Below, in pieces: positions 43,004 to 54,225 of a stretch of 64,000 nt of DNA (position 1 is its first letter; every line of letters starts with the position of its first letter). Position numbers and translations under genes: made by a program. The DNA is from Carettochelys insculpta (taxonomy: Eukaryota; Chordata; Testudines; Carettochelyidae): positions 7,273,837 through 7,337,836 of the forward strand of contig NC_134158.1 of the NCBI RefSeq assembly GCF_033958435.1, in the 5' to 3' direction. The notes below the pieces were generated by a model that was not told the origin of the DNA, made no database searches, and worked only from the letters and a program-made list of their open reading frames with translations.

Positions 43004-43143
43004 AATTCATGGTGAAGGTTCTCCAGAGATGTGGGAACCCTGGGGGATGCCACTTTGGGAGTGTAGTCTAGTGGTTAGAGGGGAAGCAAATGAGAGTTAG
43101 GACTCCTGGATGTGAGCTAGGGCCCGTCACTTCCCCACCCCTC

Positions 43144-43587
43144 TGGCTCCATCTACATTAGCAGGTCTTGTCGACAAAACTAGCATTTTGTCGACAAAAC
43201 CTGGGTAATGTCCAGATTCCCAAGGCGTTATGTCAACAGTAAATCGACAGAAGGCAGCATTTTCATTGACAGCATTCTGCCGCTTCTCAAGAGGAAGAAC
43301 TCCTCTGTCAACAGAGATCTATTGACAGAAAGTCGGTCTGGATGTTCTGGGGGGCCCTCTGTTGACAGACGGGGCTTCCAGGACACCGGGCAGCCCTGTC
43401 TGCTGTGCTTCCAATTGGCTGCTCTGTTGAGAGAGTGGCCAAGCAGTCTGGCCCTTCTGTCAACAGAGCGGATCGCTCTTGCAATCTGCTTGGCGGTTTG
43501 GCCACAATCTGTGGAGAGAAGTTTTGTGGAAAGATGTCTTCCCACAAAAACTTCTGTTGACAGATTGTTCTAATCCAGACATAGCCA
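43144..43587. mobile_element. MITE of the GTCTACAC-tip group, GTCGACAAAA subfamily
   Basis: The left end is GGCTCCATCTACATTAGCAG and the right end inverts to GGCTATGTCTGGATTAGAAC. TTGTCGACAAAAC and TGTTGACAGA motifs repeat inside. It is absent from the equivalent place in the gene D flank. The element at 54907 is a relative. Confidence 0.72.
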
Positions 43588-43711
43588 CTCTGGGTCCATT
43601 TCTCCCAGCTCTGCAATGGAAATAATAGGCTGCTAATTACAGGGTGTTCGGTAGCTCAGGGAAAGGCTCAGGAGAGAAGACACCATTATTTTTATTGTTT
43701 TTACTATGTTT

Positions 43712-43830
43712 TCATGGAATCACAGAAATACAGGGTTGGAAGGAACCTCAAGAGCTCATGAAGTCCAATTGCCTGCCCTGAGGTAGGACTGAGACCATCC
43801 CTGCCAGCTGGTTGTCTAACCACATGGGGC
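43712..43830 (-). repeat. Old CR1 3' end
   Basis: Antisense 'ATGGAATCACAGAAATACAG', 'GTTGGAAGGAACCTCAAGAG' and 'CATCCCTGCCAGCTGG'. Confidence 0.75.
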
Positions 43831-44128
43831 CAAATGTTGGGGAAATCCCCTCTGCCGACACCTCCCTTCTTCCTTGTGGAACAAGGATGACCCAGATGTC
43901 CACAGAAGGCTGCTGGAGAGCAGCTTTCTGTTGGGAGACCTCTAGGCTCCCGAAAGAAGCCCACAATCTAAACATTGCCTAGTTTATCCTACTCCAGTGT
44001 TCTGGGACCTCACCCATCCATCATGAGTTCTCAAAGATAATCGTTGGTGAGTCGGAGCCTGGTTTAGCTAGTTCCTTGACTGCTTTGTGGAAGACCAACA
44101 CACCCAAGTCTGTGCTCTACCAGCCAGT

Positions 44129-44200
44129 TGGCTTTTAGCTCATGTGGCAAAGCATGGGTCTTCAGCAGGTTCATTCCCTCCTTCTCGATGCCTCTGGAGT
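44129..44200 (+). repeat. tRNA-like relic
   Basis: 'TTTTAGCTCATGTGGCAAAG' matches the D-arm of the relic at 25495. The rest is eroded. Confidence 0.35.
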
Positions 44201-44512
44201 TACACCTAGAATACATTTCATCAGGCCATCTCAATTTTACCTATCTATTCTTCAACCTGTTCCTTCTCTGTTTTGGCTTGCCACACAGGTGAACACTAAA
44301 GCCAAATAGGCATAAATGTCTCAGTCCTTTTGACATAAACCAGGGGTCAGCAATCAAAATAGCAAGATGAGGCATTTTTTTCGAATTGGGTAAGAAACTC
44401 AGTAATTCAAGAGCCTCAGTGCACGTGAATACGAGATGGTCCTTAATGAATAACCTCAAACTGTGCTTTTTGTAACCCCTGTTTTAAGAACAGCGCACGC
44501 ATGTTACTGCAG

Positions 44513-45104
44513 AATCACAGAATCATGGGCATTTTCTCATGCTGCTCTACTAACATCATATATGCCATCATGTGCCAACAATGCCCAGATGCTTTGTATA
44601 TTGGACAGACCTCTAACTCCCTTAGACAAAGGGTCAACGGGCACAAAACAGACATCAAAACACTCCAGATCCACAAACCAGTCAACATTTTAATGGAATG
44701 GGGCATTCTGTCAATGACCTAAAGGTATGTGTGTTACTGAAGAGGAATTATCGCACCGTTCTGGAAAGGGAAGCAGCCAAGCTGACTTTTATATTCAAAT
44801 TCGGCACATTAACACATGGTTTAAATCGTGATGGGAACTTTCTGAGTCACTATAGGGGCTCATCTGCATACTTGGCTCAGTCTAATTCTTGACTTTCCCG
44901 CCCACCCCTCCACTCTGATTTGCTCACCTTGATTATCTTTTTCTGATTTGTCCTCCTTGCTTACTGTTTTTGGTTCTCTGTGTCTTAAATATTGAGTCTG
45001 TTCTGGTCTGGCTATGGTCTGAAGAAGTGGGTCTGTCCCACGAAAGCTCACCTAATAAACTATTTTGCTAGTCTTTAAAGTGCTACTTGACTGCTTTTTG
45101 TTTT
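44513..45104 (+). mobile_element. Penelope-like element 3' part with GIY-YIG domain
   Basis: NIIYAIMCQQCPDALYIGQT, then SNSLRQRVNGHKTDIKTLQI, gives the GIY-YIG core. After a frameshift the reading continues MGHSVNDLKVCVLLKRNYRT and FIFKFGTLTHGLNRDGNFLS. The 3' end has 'GAAGAAGTGGGTCTGTCCCA'. GTTACTGCAG flanks it at 44503-44512 and 45105-45114. Confidence 0.9.
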
Positions 45105-45114
45105 GTTACTGCAG

Positions 45115-46775
45115 GACATTCACAAACTTTTTGCATATTCTGTTTCCTCACCCTTTACATGGGTGTGTTTGTACCACTGTCCTCCCAACTTTCACTCCCA
45201 AACCAATTTAATTATGCAAGTTTGCTTCACATTTAATTTCCGTTTTCTTTCTTAAGATGCGTGTTGCCCTTCCCAGCAGGAACGCCGCCAGCTTCCTTTT
45301 CCTTTTCAGAATCAAGACTTCATTAGCAACACAATCAAAACACAGACACAGTATCCTATCCCAGAATGCACTGCACATATTAAAGGGGGAGATATCCACC
45401 GTTACACGATCTCCTATCGTTTGCTGTTTAGATATGAGTTGTTCATTGCTGGGCTTTCGGACATTCACCGTCTATTGAAAATAATCAGGGTGGGTTTTTT
45501 TGTTGGTTGTTTGTTTTTTGTTTTTTTACTTTGTAATTATAAAGAGCTGCTCGTGGCTACAGAGCTGCAGGTTGCAGGCCCCTTCCGTAGACCATGACCG
45601 TGATTATTAGTATTTGATGCTCTTCCGTCTTTTCCCAGCACTCTCTGTTAGCGGGAGAATGCTAAAACGTTAGGACTGTAGCTGGAGTCACTTATCCCTG
45701 TTTCCAGACAGAGGCTCAGCTGCTCCTGTGACACGCTGGGATTATTTCTGAAAGAACAGCCCTCTGGGAAGGGTATTTCCTTGTTTGTGGATGGTGTCGA
45801 GCAGCCAGGTCTGGTGTTTCTGGAAATTCAGGTTCGGGGAGAGTCTTTTATGTCACACTGAACATTTTACATGACTGTTTGGGGTTTTTTTTCCCAGAAA
45901 TAAATTCCTAATCTTGTGGGTGTGAAATCTTTGTGTCCCAGACGTCTGCCAGGGGCACAGTGGTGCCTGGTGTACCAGGAGGGGACTGAAAGCTCAGAAG
46001 GGATACCACAGTGCCCCGGTAGGCATGGTGTAGCTTTGAGGGATCACATGGGTCGAGAGGAGGCCGAGGGGCAGTTGAAATATCTCCATGGGTGCGAGGA
46101 CTCAGAGGCGGTGTGCGTGTGAGAGAGGGAGGGAATGCGGCTGGGTAAAGGGCGTGGAAGCAGACACACACTCCACTAGGCATAGCCGTCGACGGATGAT
46201 ACGTGATTTTAGGCACCTGTCTTCATGGAAGAGCCTTCCCCTCAACCTTCCTTAATCCTTGCAGCGTGGGAGAAGTTACAGGGTCAACACCGACCCCTGA
46301 GCAGTCAGTCTAAGCGCAGATGGAGGCACAGAAAGAGGAAGACGGAAGGAAAAAAGGAAAGATTGGTGGCGAGCAAGGCTGAGTTGGGAAAGGAAGACAG
46401 AGCAAGTCCTAAAGCCTTTAGATCTCAGCTCTTCGCCGCTGCTTGGGGTCACCGCCTCAACCTGCCCAGTAGGGTTTCCAATTTTGCTGGAAACCGAATA
46501 CCCCGATGCCCCCGTTCCACACTTCCCCATAGGCCCTCCCCTCCCCCGCTCCTTTCAGTGCCCCCCTCCTCCATCTCACTCCCCCCCACCCCCCAGGACA
46601 TACCTGCTGCCTGCAGAGCTGCTAGGGAGCCGGCTTGTTCTGAAAAGTCCTGCATGGGATCTTTTCAGGGGAAAAGGCAAAACACCGTCTTTATTGGTAA
46701 TACACACGTAGCAACCAACACTTACCATATGCATATGATATATTACACTCACATACACACAAGCACGCTCCTGTC
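45115..46775. other. Gene-free stretch
   Basis: About 1.7 kb without an exon or repeat I can name. There is a T/G-rich run at 45492-45530. Forward frame 46225-46779 is Arg/Lys-rich without domains. Confidence 0.5.
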
Positions 46776-47028
46776 TTAGAAACATAGAACGCTAGGACTG
46801 GAAGGGACCTCGAAAGGTCATTGAATCCAGCCCCTGCCCTCATGGCAGGACCAAGTACTGTCTAAACCATCCCTGAAAGACATTTATCGAACCTGTTCTT
46901 AAATATCTCCAGCGATGGAGATTCCACAACCTCCCCAGGCAATTTATTCCACTGTTTGACCACCCTGATGGTTAGAAACTTTTTCCTCATGTCCAACCTA
47001 AACCTCCCTCACTGCAGTTTCAGCCCAC
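46776..47028 (-). repeat. CR1 LINE 3' end
   Basis: 'GAAACATAGAACGCTAGGAC' and 'AATTTATTCCACTGTTTGAC', antisense orientation. Confidence 0.92.
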
Positions 47029-47390
47029 AGAGAACAAGAAGTCCTGTGGCACCTTATGGACTAACAGATATTCTGGAGCATCAGCTTTCGTGGGCGAAGA
47101 CCCGCTGCATCAGCTGGTGTTGCAAAATGTCCGTTAGTCCATAAGGTGCCACAGGCCGCCTCGTTTTTGTGTGTAGACGGGCCCTGGGCTCTTTCGAAAG
47201 AGCCCCCTTCTTTCGACAAATCTTTCACAACTTGCTAGCGCAGACGCAGCCTGTATGTAAACAAAAAGCCACCCAGGAGCACTTGAACAAAAGAATTTAC
47301 TGGGACAGACCCACTGTCCCACGAACGCTCCCTCATAAATTATTTCCGTAGCCTTTGCTGTGCCCCTGGAGGGCTTTTTTGTTTTGCTCG
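47029..47390. mobile_element. Mosaic of inverted Penelope-like ends and a MITE scrap
   Basis: 47034-47165 is an inverted pair of ends ('AAGTCCTGTGGCACCTTATG' and 'CCATAAGGTGCCACAGG') containing a minus-strand hammerhead-like hairpin. 47170-47255 is a GTCTACAC-type MITE scrap ('GTGTGTAGACGGGCC', 'CTTTCGAAAGAGC'). 47262-47385 is a second inverted pair of the 'GGGACAGACCCACTGTCCC' type. Confidence 0.7.
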
Positions 47391-47609
47391 TGTACAGCCC
47401 AGCCCGGCTCCCTCTCTGTGACTAGCCAACGTGTAAAGAGCTTGTGACCCTCCTGCAGGACTCGCGTCTCCCATCACACACCGTTGTGCGTGGGCGGATC
47501 TAACGCGGGGGCGCCCAGCAGTAGGGGTTGGAGGTGGTTGTCTCTCCTTCACCGCCACTGCGGCTGGGAGTCTTTTTTTTTTTTCTCGAATCTGGAACAA
47601 AAGACGCTG

Positions 47610-47920
47610 CGTCTTGTTCTTGAGCGTGGGGCGGCCTGGGCCCCCCCGCAGGGACCCCCAGCGCTCCAGGGCTGGGGTGGGAGCTGCTGCGGGACCCACG
47701 CGCCCTGCCTGGGCCACGTGTTCCCGCCCGGGGAAGGGCAGGGGGCGCTCCGGGCGCGGCCCTTTAACTCGGGCCGCTGCGGGAAGCAACTCGAGCTGCT
47801 TCCTGGGTCAGGCGGCTGCGCTGCGAGCTCCGCCTCGGCCGCTCCGCCCCCGCGGCCGGATCGGGCCCCGCCTCGCACCCCCGGCTGGATCCAGCCCCGG
47901 CCCCGATCCGCCGCCCGCAG
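47610..47920 (+). promoter_or_regulatory. CpG island with candidate exon 1, possibly gene D
   Basis: 'GCCTCGGCCGCTCCGCCCCC' and other CpG-dense sequence run into a donor, GCCGCCCGCAG|GTACGG, at 47920/47921. It is on the same strand as gene D (58750). No further exon was found between them. Confidence 0.4.
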
Positions 47921-48484
47921 GTACGGGGGAAGGAGCCCCGGGGGGCGCAGGGCGGCCGGGCCGGGGAGTGACTCTGTCCCCCGCCACCGGCAGTGACTGG
48001 GGGGGCAGGAGCCAGCAGTGGGGAGGGGTCCCAGCTCCCAGACCCCCCCCCGTCAGTGACTGGGAGGAGGCAGCCGTGGGGAGGGGTCCCAGCTCCCAGA
48101 CACCCCCCGGCAGTGACTGGGTGGGGGGGCAGAGCCAGCCGTGGAACAGGGGACCCCCCCGTACATGGGGAAAAGGGGGCTTGGTGCAGGGGCAAACAAG
48201 CCCTGGGGGTTTCTGTGCTGCTTCCAATGTGGGGAGCCGGGGCTGGGGGGGGGCTTTGTCAGGTCGGGGGCCACTGACCCATAGACAGACCAGCGGGGGC
48301 CACGCAAGAGAGAAGCAAAAAACACCCACCTCCCGGATGCAGTTCCCACCTCCCTGGGGGGCTCGGGGTCTGTGTGGGAGGGGGCTGGGGGGTTTGGGGG
48401 TGCAGGGTCTGGGCGGGAGCCTAATGCCATTCCCGGCTGGGCTGGGGCATTGTCCGGCACTGGGCTACACTGAGGTCTAAGGAG

Positions 48485-49115
48485 GTGTCCGTCATGCAGC
48501 GCCCGAGACCCCGATGCAGTAACGCTAAACCTGGAACCAGCCCCTGCAACAAACCTCGTGGCCAGCTCTGCTCCCGTATCTACCCCAGCAATATCATCAC
48601 AGGACCTAACACCAACCATACCATCAGGGGCTCCTTTACCTGCACAGCTACTAATATAATATCTGCCCTCCTGGGCCAGCAATGCCCCACGGCCATTTAC
48701 ACCGGCCAAACTGGACAGTCTCTCCGTAAAAGAATAAATGGACATAAATCAGACGTCAGGAACGGCAACATACACAAACCTGTGGGAGAACATTTCAGTC
48801 TCCCGGGACACTCAGTAACAGATTTAAAAGTAGCAGTCCTACAACAAAAAAAATAAAAAATCAAATGTATGAGAGAGGCGGCCGTCTTAGTCTGTATCTT
48901 TGCGAACAACAAGAAGTCCTGTGGCACCTTCTAGACTAACAGATATTTTGGAGCATCAGCTTTCGTGGGCAAAGACCCGCTGCATCAGATGCATGAGTGG
49001 GAGGCGGGTCTTTGCTCACCAAAGCTGATGCTTCAAAATATCTGTTAGTCTAGAAGGTGCCACAGGACTTCTTGTTCTTTCTGAAGGTACAGACTAACAC
49101 GGCCACCTCTCTGAT
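48485..49115. mobile_element. Penelope-like GIY-YIG piece with inverted 3' ends
   Basis: 48590-48856 (+) encodes the metal-binding linker CNKPRGQLC, then SNIITGPNTNHTIRGSFTCT, AIYTGQTGQSLRKRINGHKS and DVRNGNIHKPVGEHFSLPGH. From about 48880 an antisense 3' end is followed by a sense 3' end (49000-49115). The sense copy ends in 'CAGACTAACACGGCCACCTC'. Confidence 0.9.
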
Positions 49116-49785
49116 CCTTAATGTGGAGGGGCAAGAGCTGGGTGAGGCCCAGGGATGGGGGTGCCAGATGTCCCCCACCAGCTGCTGAGGGTGGGTTAAA
49201 AAAAGCCCCCCCCACACCCCTGCCAGGGAAATGAGGTCAGCATGGTGGCTTGCCGCTTTGGCCCCCTGCCCAGCACTCCTGCTGGGGCAGATGGGTCAGG
49301 CCACTGACCAGTGACACTGCTGGGCAGGATGAGAGACCGGGGTGGGGGGGCACCCATTTCCCTGGGGATTCCCATGGCCGGAAGGGCTGCGGAGGCAGGC
49401 GAGGCAAAGCCTGCTCACCCTGCACCAGCCCAGCAGCCCAGGGCAGGAGCCAGGCCCAGCAATGTGCGCCAAGACTGGCAGCAGGGACACACCTCTGGGC
49501 TAGTGGGAGGGAGCCCCACCCCACCCCGCTAGAGCAGCCGACCTGCCCGTGCCCGCCACTGATGGCTCCGTGCGCTCCCAGGCTGGAGGGGAGCCCGGCG
49601 GCTCCCAGCATGCCTTGCGGCGGAGGCTCCTGGCCGGCGCTGCTTCGAAGCCGTCACTAGAGGCGGGAGGATGCAGCTGGCTGGTGTCGGGCAGCGGCTC
49701 GGGGCGGGTGGGTGCGGGAAGCAGCGGTGGACGGAGGAGGAGCGCGGAGCCATGTGGTGCTGTCCTCCAGGGCCCCGGCCAGCGG
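49116..49785. other. Gene-free stretch
   Basis: Moderately GC-rich. No exon or repeat recognised, and opposing frames overlap without domains. Confidence 0.5.
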
Positions 49786-49910
49786 GTTGCCAGATGTCCT
49801 GCACAAAAATACCGGCCGTTTACATGTCCAGTATGCTCTGATTTCTTTTAACTGGACAGAGAGCCCAACTACCAGACTGTCCGGTTCGTGCTGGACACCT
49901 GGCAAACCTA
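49786..49910. mobile_element. Short MITE with GGTTGCCAGATGTCC ends
   Basis: The left end is GGTTGCCAGATGTCCTGCAC and the right end inverts to GGTTTGCCAGGTGTCCAGCAC. It is about 125 bp and non-coding. No convincing target duplication. Confidence 0.6.
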
Positions 49911-50281
49911 CTGAAGACGCAGTTATCAGAAAGCTATCACAGGCTGAACCTCTGCAATCCAGACTTCCCTGGTCCTGCCTCAGCAGCAGCCCGACGGGTG
50001 CTGGAGGAGGAGCCGGCTGGGTCCTGAGCATTGCTGATGACAGGGGAGTGGAGTCCCAGCACCTTGGGGGGTGGACCCTGGTACCCTGGGGGAGCAGAGC
50101 TCTGGGGGCCCAGCACTGACTTCCCCTCGTCCGGCACATTCCCTGCTTCAAGACCAGTTGGGTCCTGAGGGTGCCAGAGCGGGAGGTTCAACTTGTACCA
50201 GCCTACAGAGCTCAGAAGCCAAGAACCATGCTGGAAAGTCAGCAAACAGGTGTGGGATTATTAAATTCTGAGGCCCTAATG

Positions 50282-50667
50282 CAGGGGTGCACAAAACGGG
50301 GGGCAGGCCCCCTGGGGGTGGCGTGAATTTCATAAGGGGGGTGCAGCACAACTGGCCGCCAGGTCTCAGGCTAATCTTAAAACTGTGGCAATCTGTGATT
50401 GGTTTTATGTCTGTGTATTCACATCTCTACATCGATGCGTAATGCTTTTAAAAAGAAGGAAAGAGAGAGGCCATAGTCTCCACTCTACGGAAATTCTACA
50501 TCCTACAGGCCGATTTTCTTACCTGTGCTGAAAGTTTTCTTTCCATATGAACAGAACCGAAACTTCCACTGGTTTGGATGACATTAGAAAGGTTGCCGGG
50601 GTCGAGGGGCTGTTAACTGCAGCGATGAAAAGTGGGGGCTTGAAATAAAAAATGTACTCACCCCCTG
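50282..50667. mobile_element. Non-autonomous hAT, family 'CAGGGGTG', perfect 8-bp TSD
   Basis: The ends are CAGGGGTGCACAAAAC and, inverted, CAGGGGGTGAGTACA. CCCTAATG occurs at 50274-50281 and 50668-50675, identical. The interior shares 'GGTCTCAGGCTAATCTTAAAA' and 'GAACAGAACCGAAACTTCCA'-like boxes with 10001-10301. Confidence 0.93.
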
Positions 50668-50827
50668 CCCTAATGAACAGTTATGATGACCTGTTCAGCC
50701 CCCCAGTATAACACAAGCCGTAGGATTTCCCTGGATTCATTCCTGACGGACATAGAGCAGATTATTTTTTTTTTTTTTAAAAAATCCAGTCTTGATTTTA
50801 AACTGTCCAGTGATGGAGAAGCCACTG

Positions 50828-51005
50828 CAATCAGGGTTCCCGCTAATTTTTTTCCTACTGTGTGCAGAATAAATTTTATGTGCCCCGAGGCACATCTGAA
50901 TGTGCACCGGTAGAACCACAAACCTCGCTGTGGGCGCCCTGCCAATCAGCTGAGTAGCGTTTGAATCTCTTCTGACTGACTCCATAAGTACTCAGTTGAC
51001 AGGGA
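50828..51005 (+). repeat. Dispersed repeat 'CCCTCTAATTTTT', near-complete copy
   Basis: 'CAGGGTTCCCGCTAATTTTT', 'GAATAAATTTTATGTGCCCC', 'CTGCCAATCAGCTGAGTAGC', ending 'TTGACAGGGAACTCTG'. The two ends are loosely inverted (AGGGTTCCC and AGAGTTCCCT). That hints at a small DNA transposon. Confidence 0.65.
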
Positions 51006-51218
51006 ACTCTGGTCCTCTATATTATTTTCCACTCTCAGTTTCTGTCATCTGCAAACTTAGTTGCTAATGATTTTGTTTTCTTCCAGGGCATTGACAGAAA
51101 CACTAAATAGCATAGGGCCAAGGACCAGACCCTGTGGGATTCCCCTAGAAATATACCCCTTCTCTGGTGATTCAACCCACTAGCCAGTTTATTTTTGTAA
51201 CTGTATTTATTTAGGAAG

Positions 51219-53236
51219 TTCTAGTAGTAGTAGGCATCCTTCAGTCTGCACAGACTATGGATTGCGCCCTTTAAAGTTTCAATTTAAGACTTCATTTACA
51301 GCATCTATTGTGACTATAAAGACCCACACGAGAGTGACAGTCCTTGCTGCATCTCTTGCAGATGTAGTGGGTGTCTGGCAAGTCCTTATTGTGCTTTCTG
51401 TGTGCTCGCTTCTCCTCTGCTAGCTGTCTGATCTTCAACTCGCCCTTCTGAAGGCCCTTGTGTAACCCCTGCCTCCATCTGCCGCGGTCGTCTGCTAGTT
51501 CTTCCCAGTTGTCCAGCTCGATGTCTACCTCTCTGAGGTGTCTCTTGCAGACATCTTTGTAACGCAACTGGGGGCGTCCGGGGGGTCTTTTGCCAGAGGC
51601 TAGCTCACCATACATGATGTCTTTTGGAATCCTTCCATCGTTCATCCTGTGGACGTGGCCAAGCCAGCGGAGCCGACGCTGCCTGAGGAGGGTGTGCATG
51701 GTTGGGATTCCAGCTTGCTCGAGGATGGCGGTGTTGGTAACTCTGTCCTTCCATGATATTCCAAGGATGCGCCTGAGGCAGCGCAAGTGGAAGACGTTCA
51801 GCCTCTTTTCCTGGCGGGCGTACAGGGTCCAAGTCTCGCTGCCATAAAGGAGGGTGCTGAGGATGCAGGCTCTGTAGACTTGCATTTTGGTGTGAGTGTA
51901 CAGCTTGTTGTTATTCCACACTCTCTTGCTGAGTCTGGACAGAGTTGTGGCCGCTTTTCCGATCCTCCTATTTAGCTCAGTGTCCAACGACAGGGTGTCA
52001 GTGATGGTGGACCCGAGGTAAACGAACTCATGGACAACCTGGCTGCGTCTACACGTGCACGCTACTTCGAAGTAGCGGCAGTAACTTCGAAATAGCGCCC
52101 GTCACGTCTACACGTGTTGGGTGCTATTTTGAAGTTGAAATCGACGTTAGGCGGCGAGACGTCGAAGTCGCTAACCCCATGAGCGGATGGGAATAGCGCC
52201 CTACTTCGACGTTCAACATCGAAGTAGGGACGTGTAGACGATCCGCGTCCCGCAACATCGAAATAGCGGGGTCCTCCATGGCGGCCATCAGCTGGGGGGT
52301 TGAGAGATACTCTCTCTCCAGCCCTTGCGGGGCTCTGTGGTCACCGTGGGCAGCAGCCCTTAGCCCAGGGCTTCTGGCTGCTGCTGCTGCAGCTGGGGGT
52401 CCGTGCTGCATATACAGGGTCTGCAACTAGTTGTTGGCTCTGTGTATCTTGCACTGTTTAATGAAAGTGTGTCTGGGAGGGGCCCTTTAAGGGAGCGACT
52501 TGCTGTTGAGTCCGCCCCGTGACCCTGTCTGCAGCTGTGCCTGGCTCCCTTATTTCGATGTGTGCTACTTTGCCGTGTAGACGTTCCCTCGCTGTGCCTA
52601 TTTCGATGTTGGGCTGAGCAACGTCGAAGTTGAACATCGACGTTGCCAGCCCTGGAGGACGTGTAGACGTTATTCATCGAAATAGCCTATTTCGATGTCG
52701 CAACATCGAAATAAGCTATTTCGATGTAGGCTTCACGTGTAGACGTAGCCCCTGTAACGTATAGTTGTCAATGCTGACATTTGAGTACATTTCTCTTCTT
52801 TAGGCTGATGGTAAGCCCAAAGTCCATGCACGCTTTGGAGAACCGATCCAGCAGTTTTTGAAGCTGGTCTTCTGTGTGAGACACTACAGCAGCAATGTCT
52901 GCGAACAGCATGTCTCTGATGAGGACTTCTCGCACCTTGGTCTTAGCTCTCAGCCTTGCAAGGTTAAACAGTTTCCCATCAGATCTTGTGTGCAGCAAGA
53001 TGCCCTCTGTTGAAGATCCAAAGGCATGCTTCAGGAGGAGTGCGAAGAAGATCCCGAAAAATGTCGGAGCAAGCACGCATCCTTGTTTGACGCCGCTCCT
53101 GATTCTGAAAGCATCCGATAATGCGCTGTCATATTGGATGGTTCCTCTCATGTTTTCGTAGGAAGTACTAAGGAATTCATAAGTCTTTGTCTGGTACCTT
53201 TCGGACACAAAACATTTCTTGCAACCCATTGACTTC
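51219..53236 (-). mobile_element. Non-LTR retrotransposon with RT and C-terminal zinc finger, inactive
   Basis: The 5' piece (53238-52768, minus) has RT motifs SGVKQGCVLAPTFFGIFFAL, MLFADIAAVVSHTEDQLQKL and ACMDFGLTISLKK. The catalytic A-D-D box is A-D-I, so the enzyme would be dead. After a MITE the 3' piece (51987-51292) reads LDTELNRRIGKAATTLSRLS, LYGSETWTLYARQEKRLNVF and SGKRPPGRPQLRYKDVCKRH. It ends in a C-terminal zinc-finger-like CKRCSKDCHSRVGLYSHNR. The 3' end is a TACTACTAC repeat (51224-51235). The flanks ATTTAGGAAG and ATTTAAGGAG agree at 8 of 10. The clade is not certain (jockey/RTE-like). Confidence 0.88.
52041..52750. mobile_element. MITE of the GTCTACAC-tip group, 710 bp, TSD CCT
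   Basis: The left tip is GGCTGCGTCTACACGTG and the right tip inverts to GGCTACGTCTACACGTG. CCT occurs at 52038-52040 and 52751-52753. Removing it restores the host RT frame (NYTLQVVHEFVYLGSTIT). The interior has many TTCGAAGTAG / ATCGAAATAG motifs and a non-coding centre. Confidence 0.9.
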
Positions 53237-53639
53237 ATTTAAGGAGACGTTATGCAGAGTTAGCTAGTTTTTAACTTGTGCCATGTTGATTTTGCATCAT
53301 TCTAGTTTCTTAAGGAAAATATCGCGTAGAATCAAGTTGAATGACTTGCAAAAGTCAAGTATTCTACATCAATCAAACTTGTAATAAAAAACAATCCTGA
53401 ATTTGAGGAGATATTTTTCCATAAATCCAGTTGACAGACTGTAATTATGTTACCTTCTTCTAATTCTTGATTAATCAATTTCCGTACCAGCTGTTCCATG
53501 ATTTTTATTGGGACTGATGTCAGGCTGGTAGGTCTATAATTACCAGATCATTCCATTTACGCTTTAAAAATATTGGCACAACATTAGCTTCCTTCCAGCC
53601 CTTTGGCATGTCTGCACAGCTTCAAGCTTGATTTAAAAC

Positions 53640-54225
53640 AAACAAAACAATTATGATAAAGTAATTTATTAGGTGATGAGCTTTCGTGGGACAGACCCAC
53701 TTCCTCAGACCATAGCTGGACCAGAACAGACTCAATATTTAAGGCACAGAGAACCAAAAATAGTAATCAAGGTTGACAAATCAGAAACCTATTATCAAGA
53801 TGAGGAAATCAGAGAGTAGAGGGATGGGCGGGGGGAGGGAATCAATGATTAGATTAAGCCAAGTATGCAAAAGAGCCCCCATAATGACCTAAAAAATTCC
53901 CATCCCGGTTCAAACCACATGTTAATGTGTCGAATGTGAATATAAGAGAGAGTTCAGCAGCCTCTCTTTCCAGACTGTTGTGAAAATTCCTCTTCAGTAA
54001 GACGGAAACTTTCAGGTCATTTCTGATTTGTCAACCTTGATTACTATTTTTGATTCTCTGTGCCTTAAATATTGAGTCTGTTCTGATGTGGCTACGGTCT
54101 GAAGAAGTGCATCTGTCCCAGTGAAAGCTCATCACCTAATAAATTATTTTGTTAGTCTTTAAAGTGCAGCTTGACTGGTTTTTTGTTTTGATAGTGTATA
54201 GGCTAGCACAGCTTTCTCTCTGGTA
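53640..54225. mobile_element. Penelope-like inverted double end
   Basis: An antisense 3' end (53660-54020: 'GAGCTTTCGTGGGACAGACC', 'TTCAGCAGCCTCTCTTTCC') is followed by a sense 3' end (54023-54210: 'CATCACCTAATAAATTATTT'). The 5' edges join in the middle. Target duplication not clear. Confidence 0.85.

Noticed and set aside
43208..43616. Frames of about 100-120 codons on both strands near 43.3 kb
   Set aside because: They lie inside the GTCGACAAAA MITE, whose TIR structure explains the sequence. A similar pair occurs in the related MITE at 54907.
46225..46779. A basic 184-codon frame
   Set aside because: Lys/Arg-rich then low-complexity, no domain, no promoter or splice context, and antisense frames overlap.
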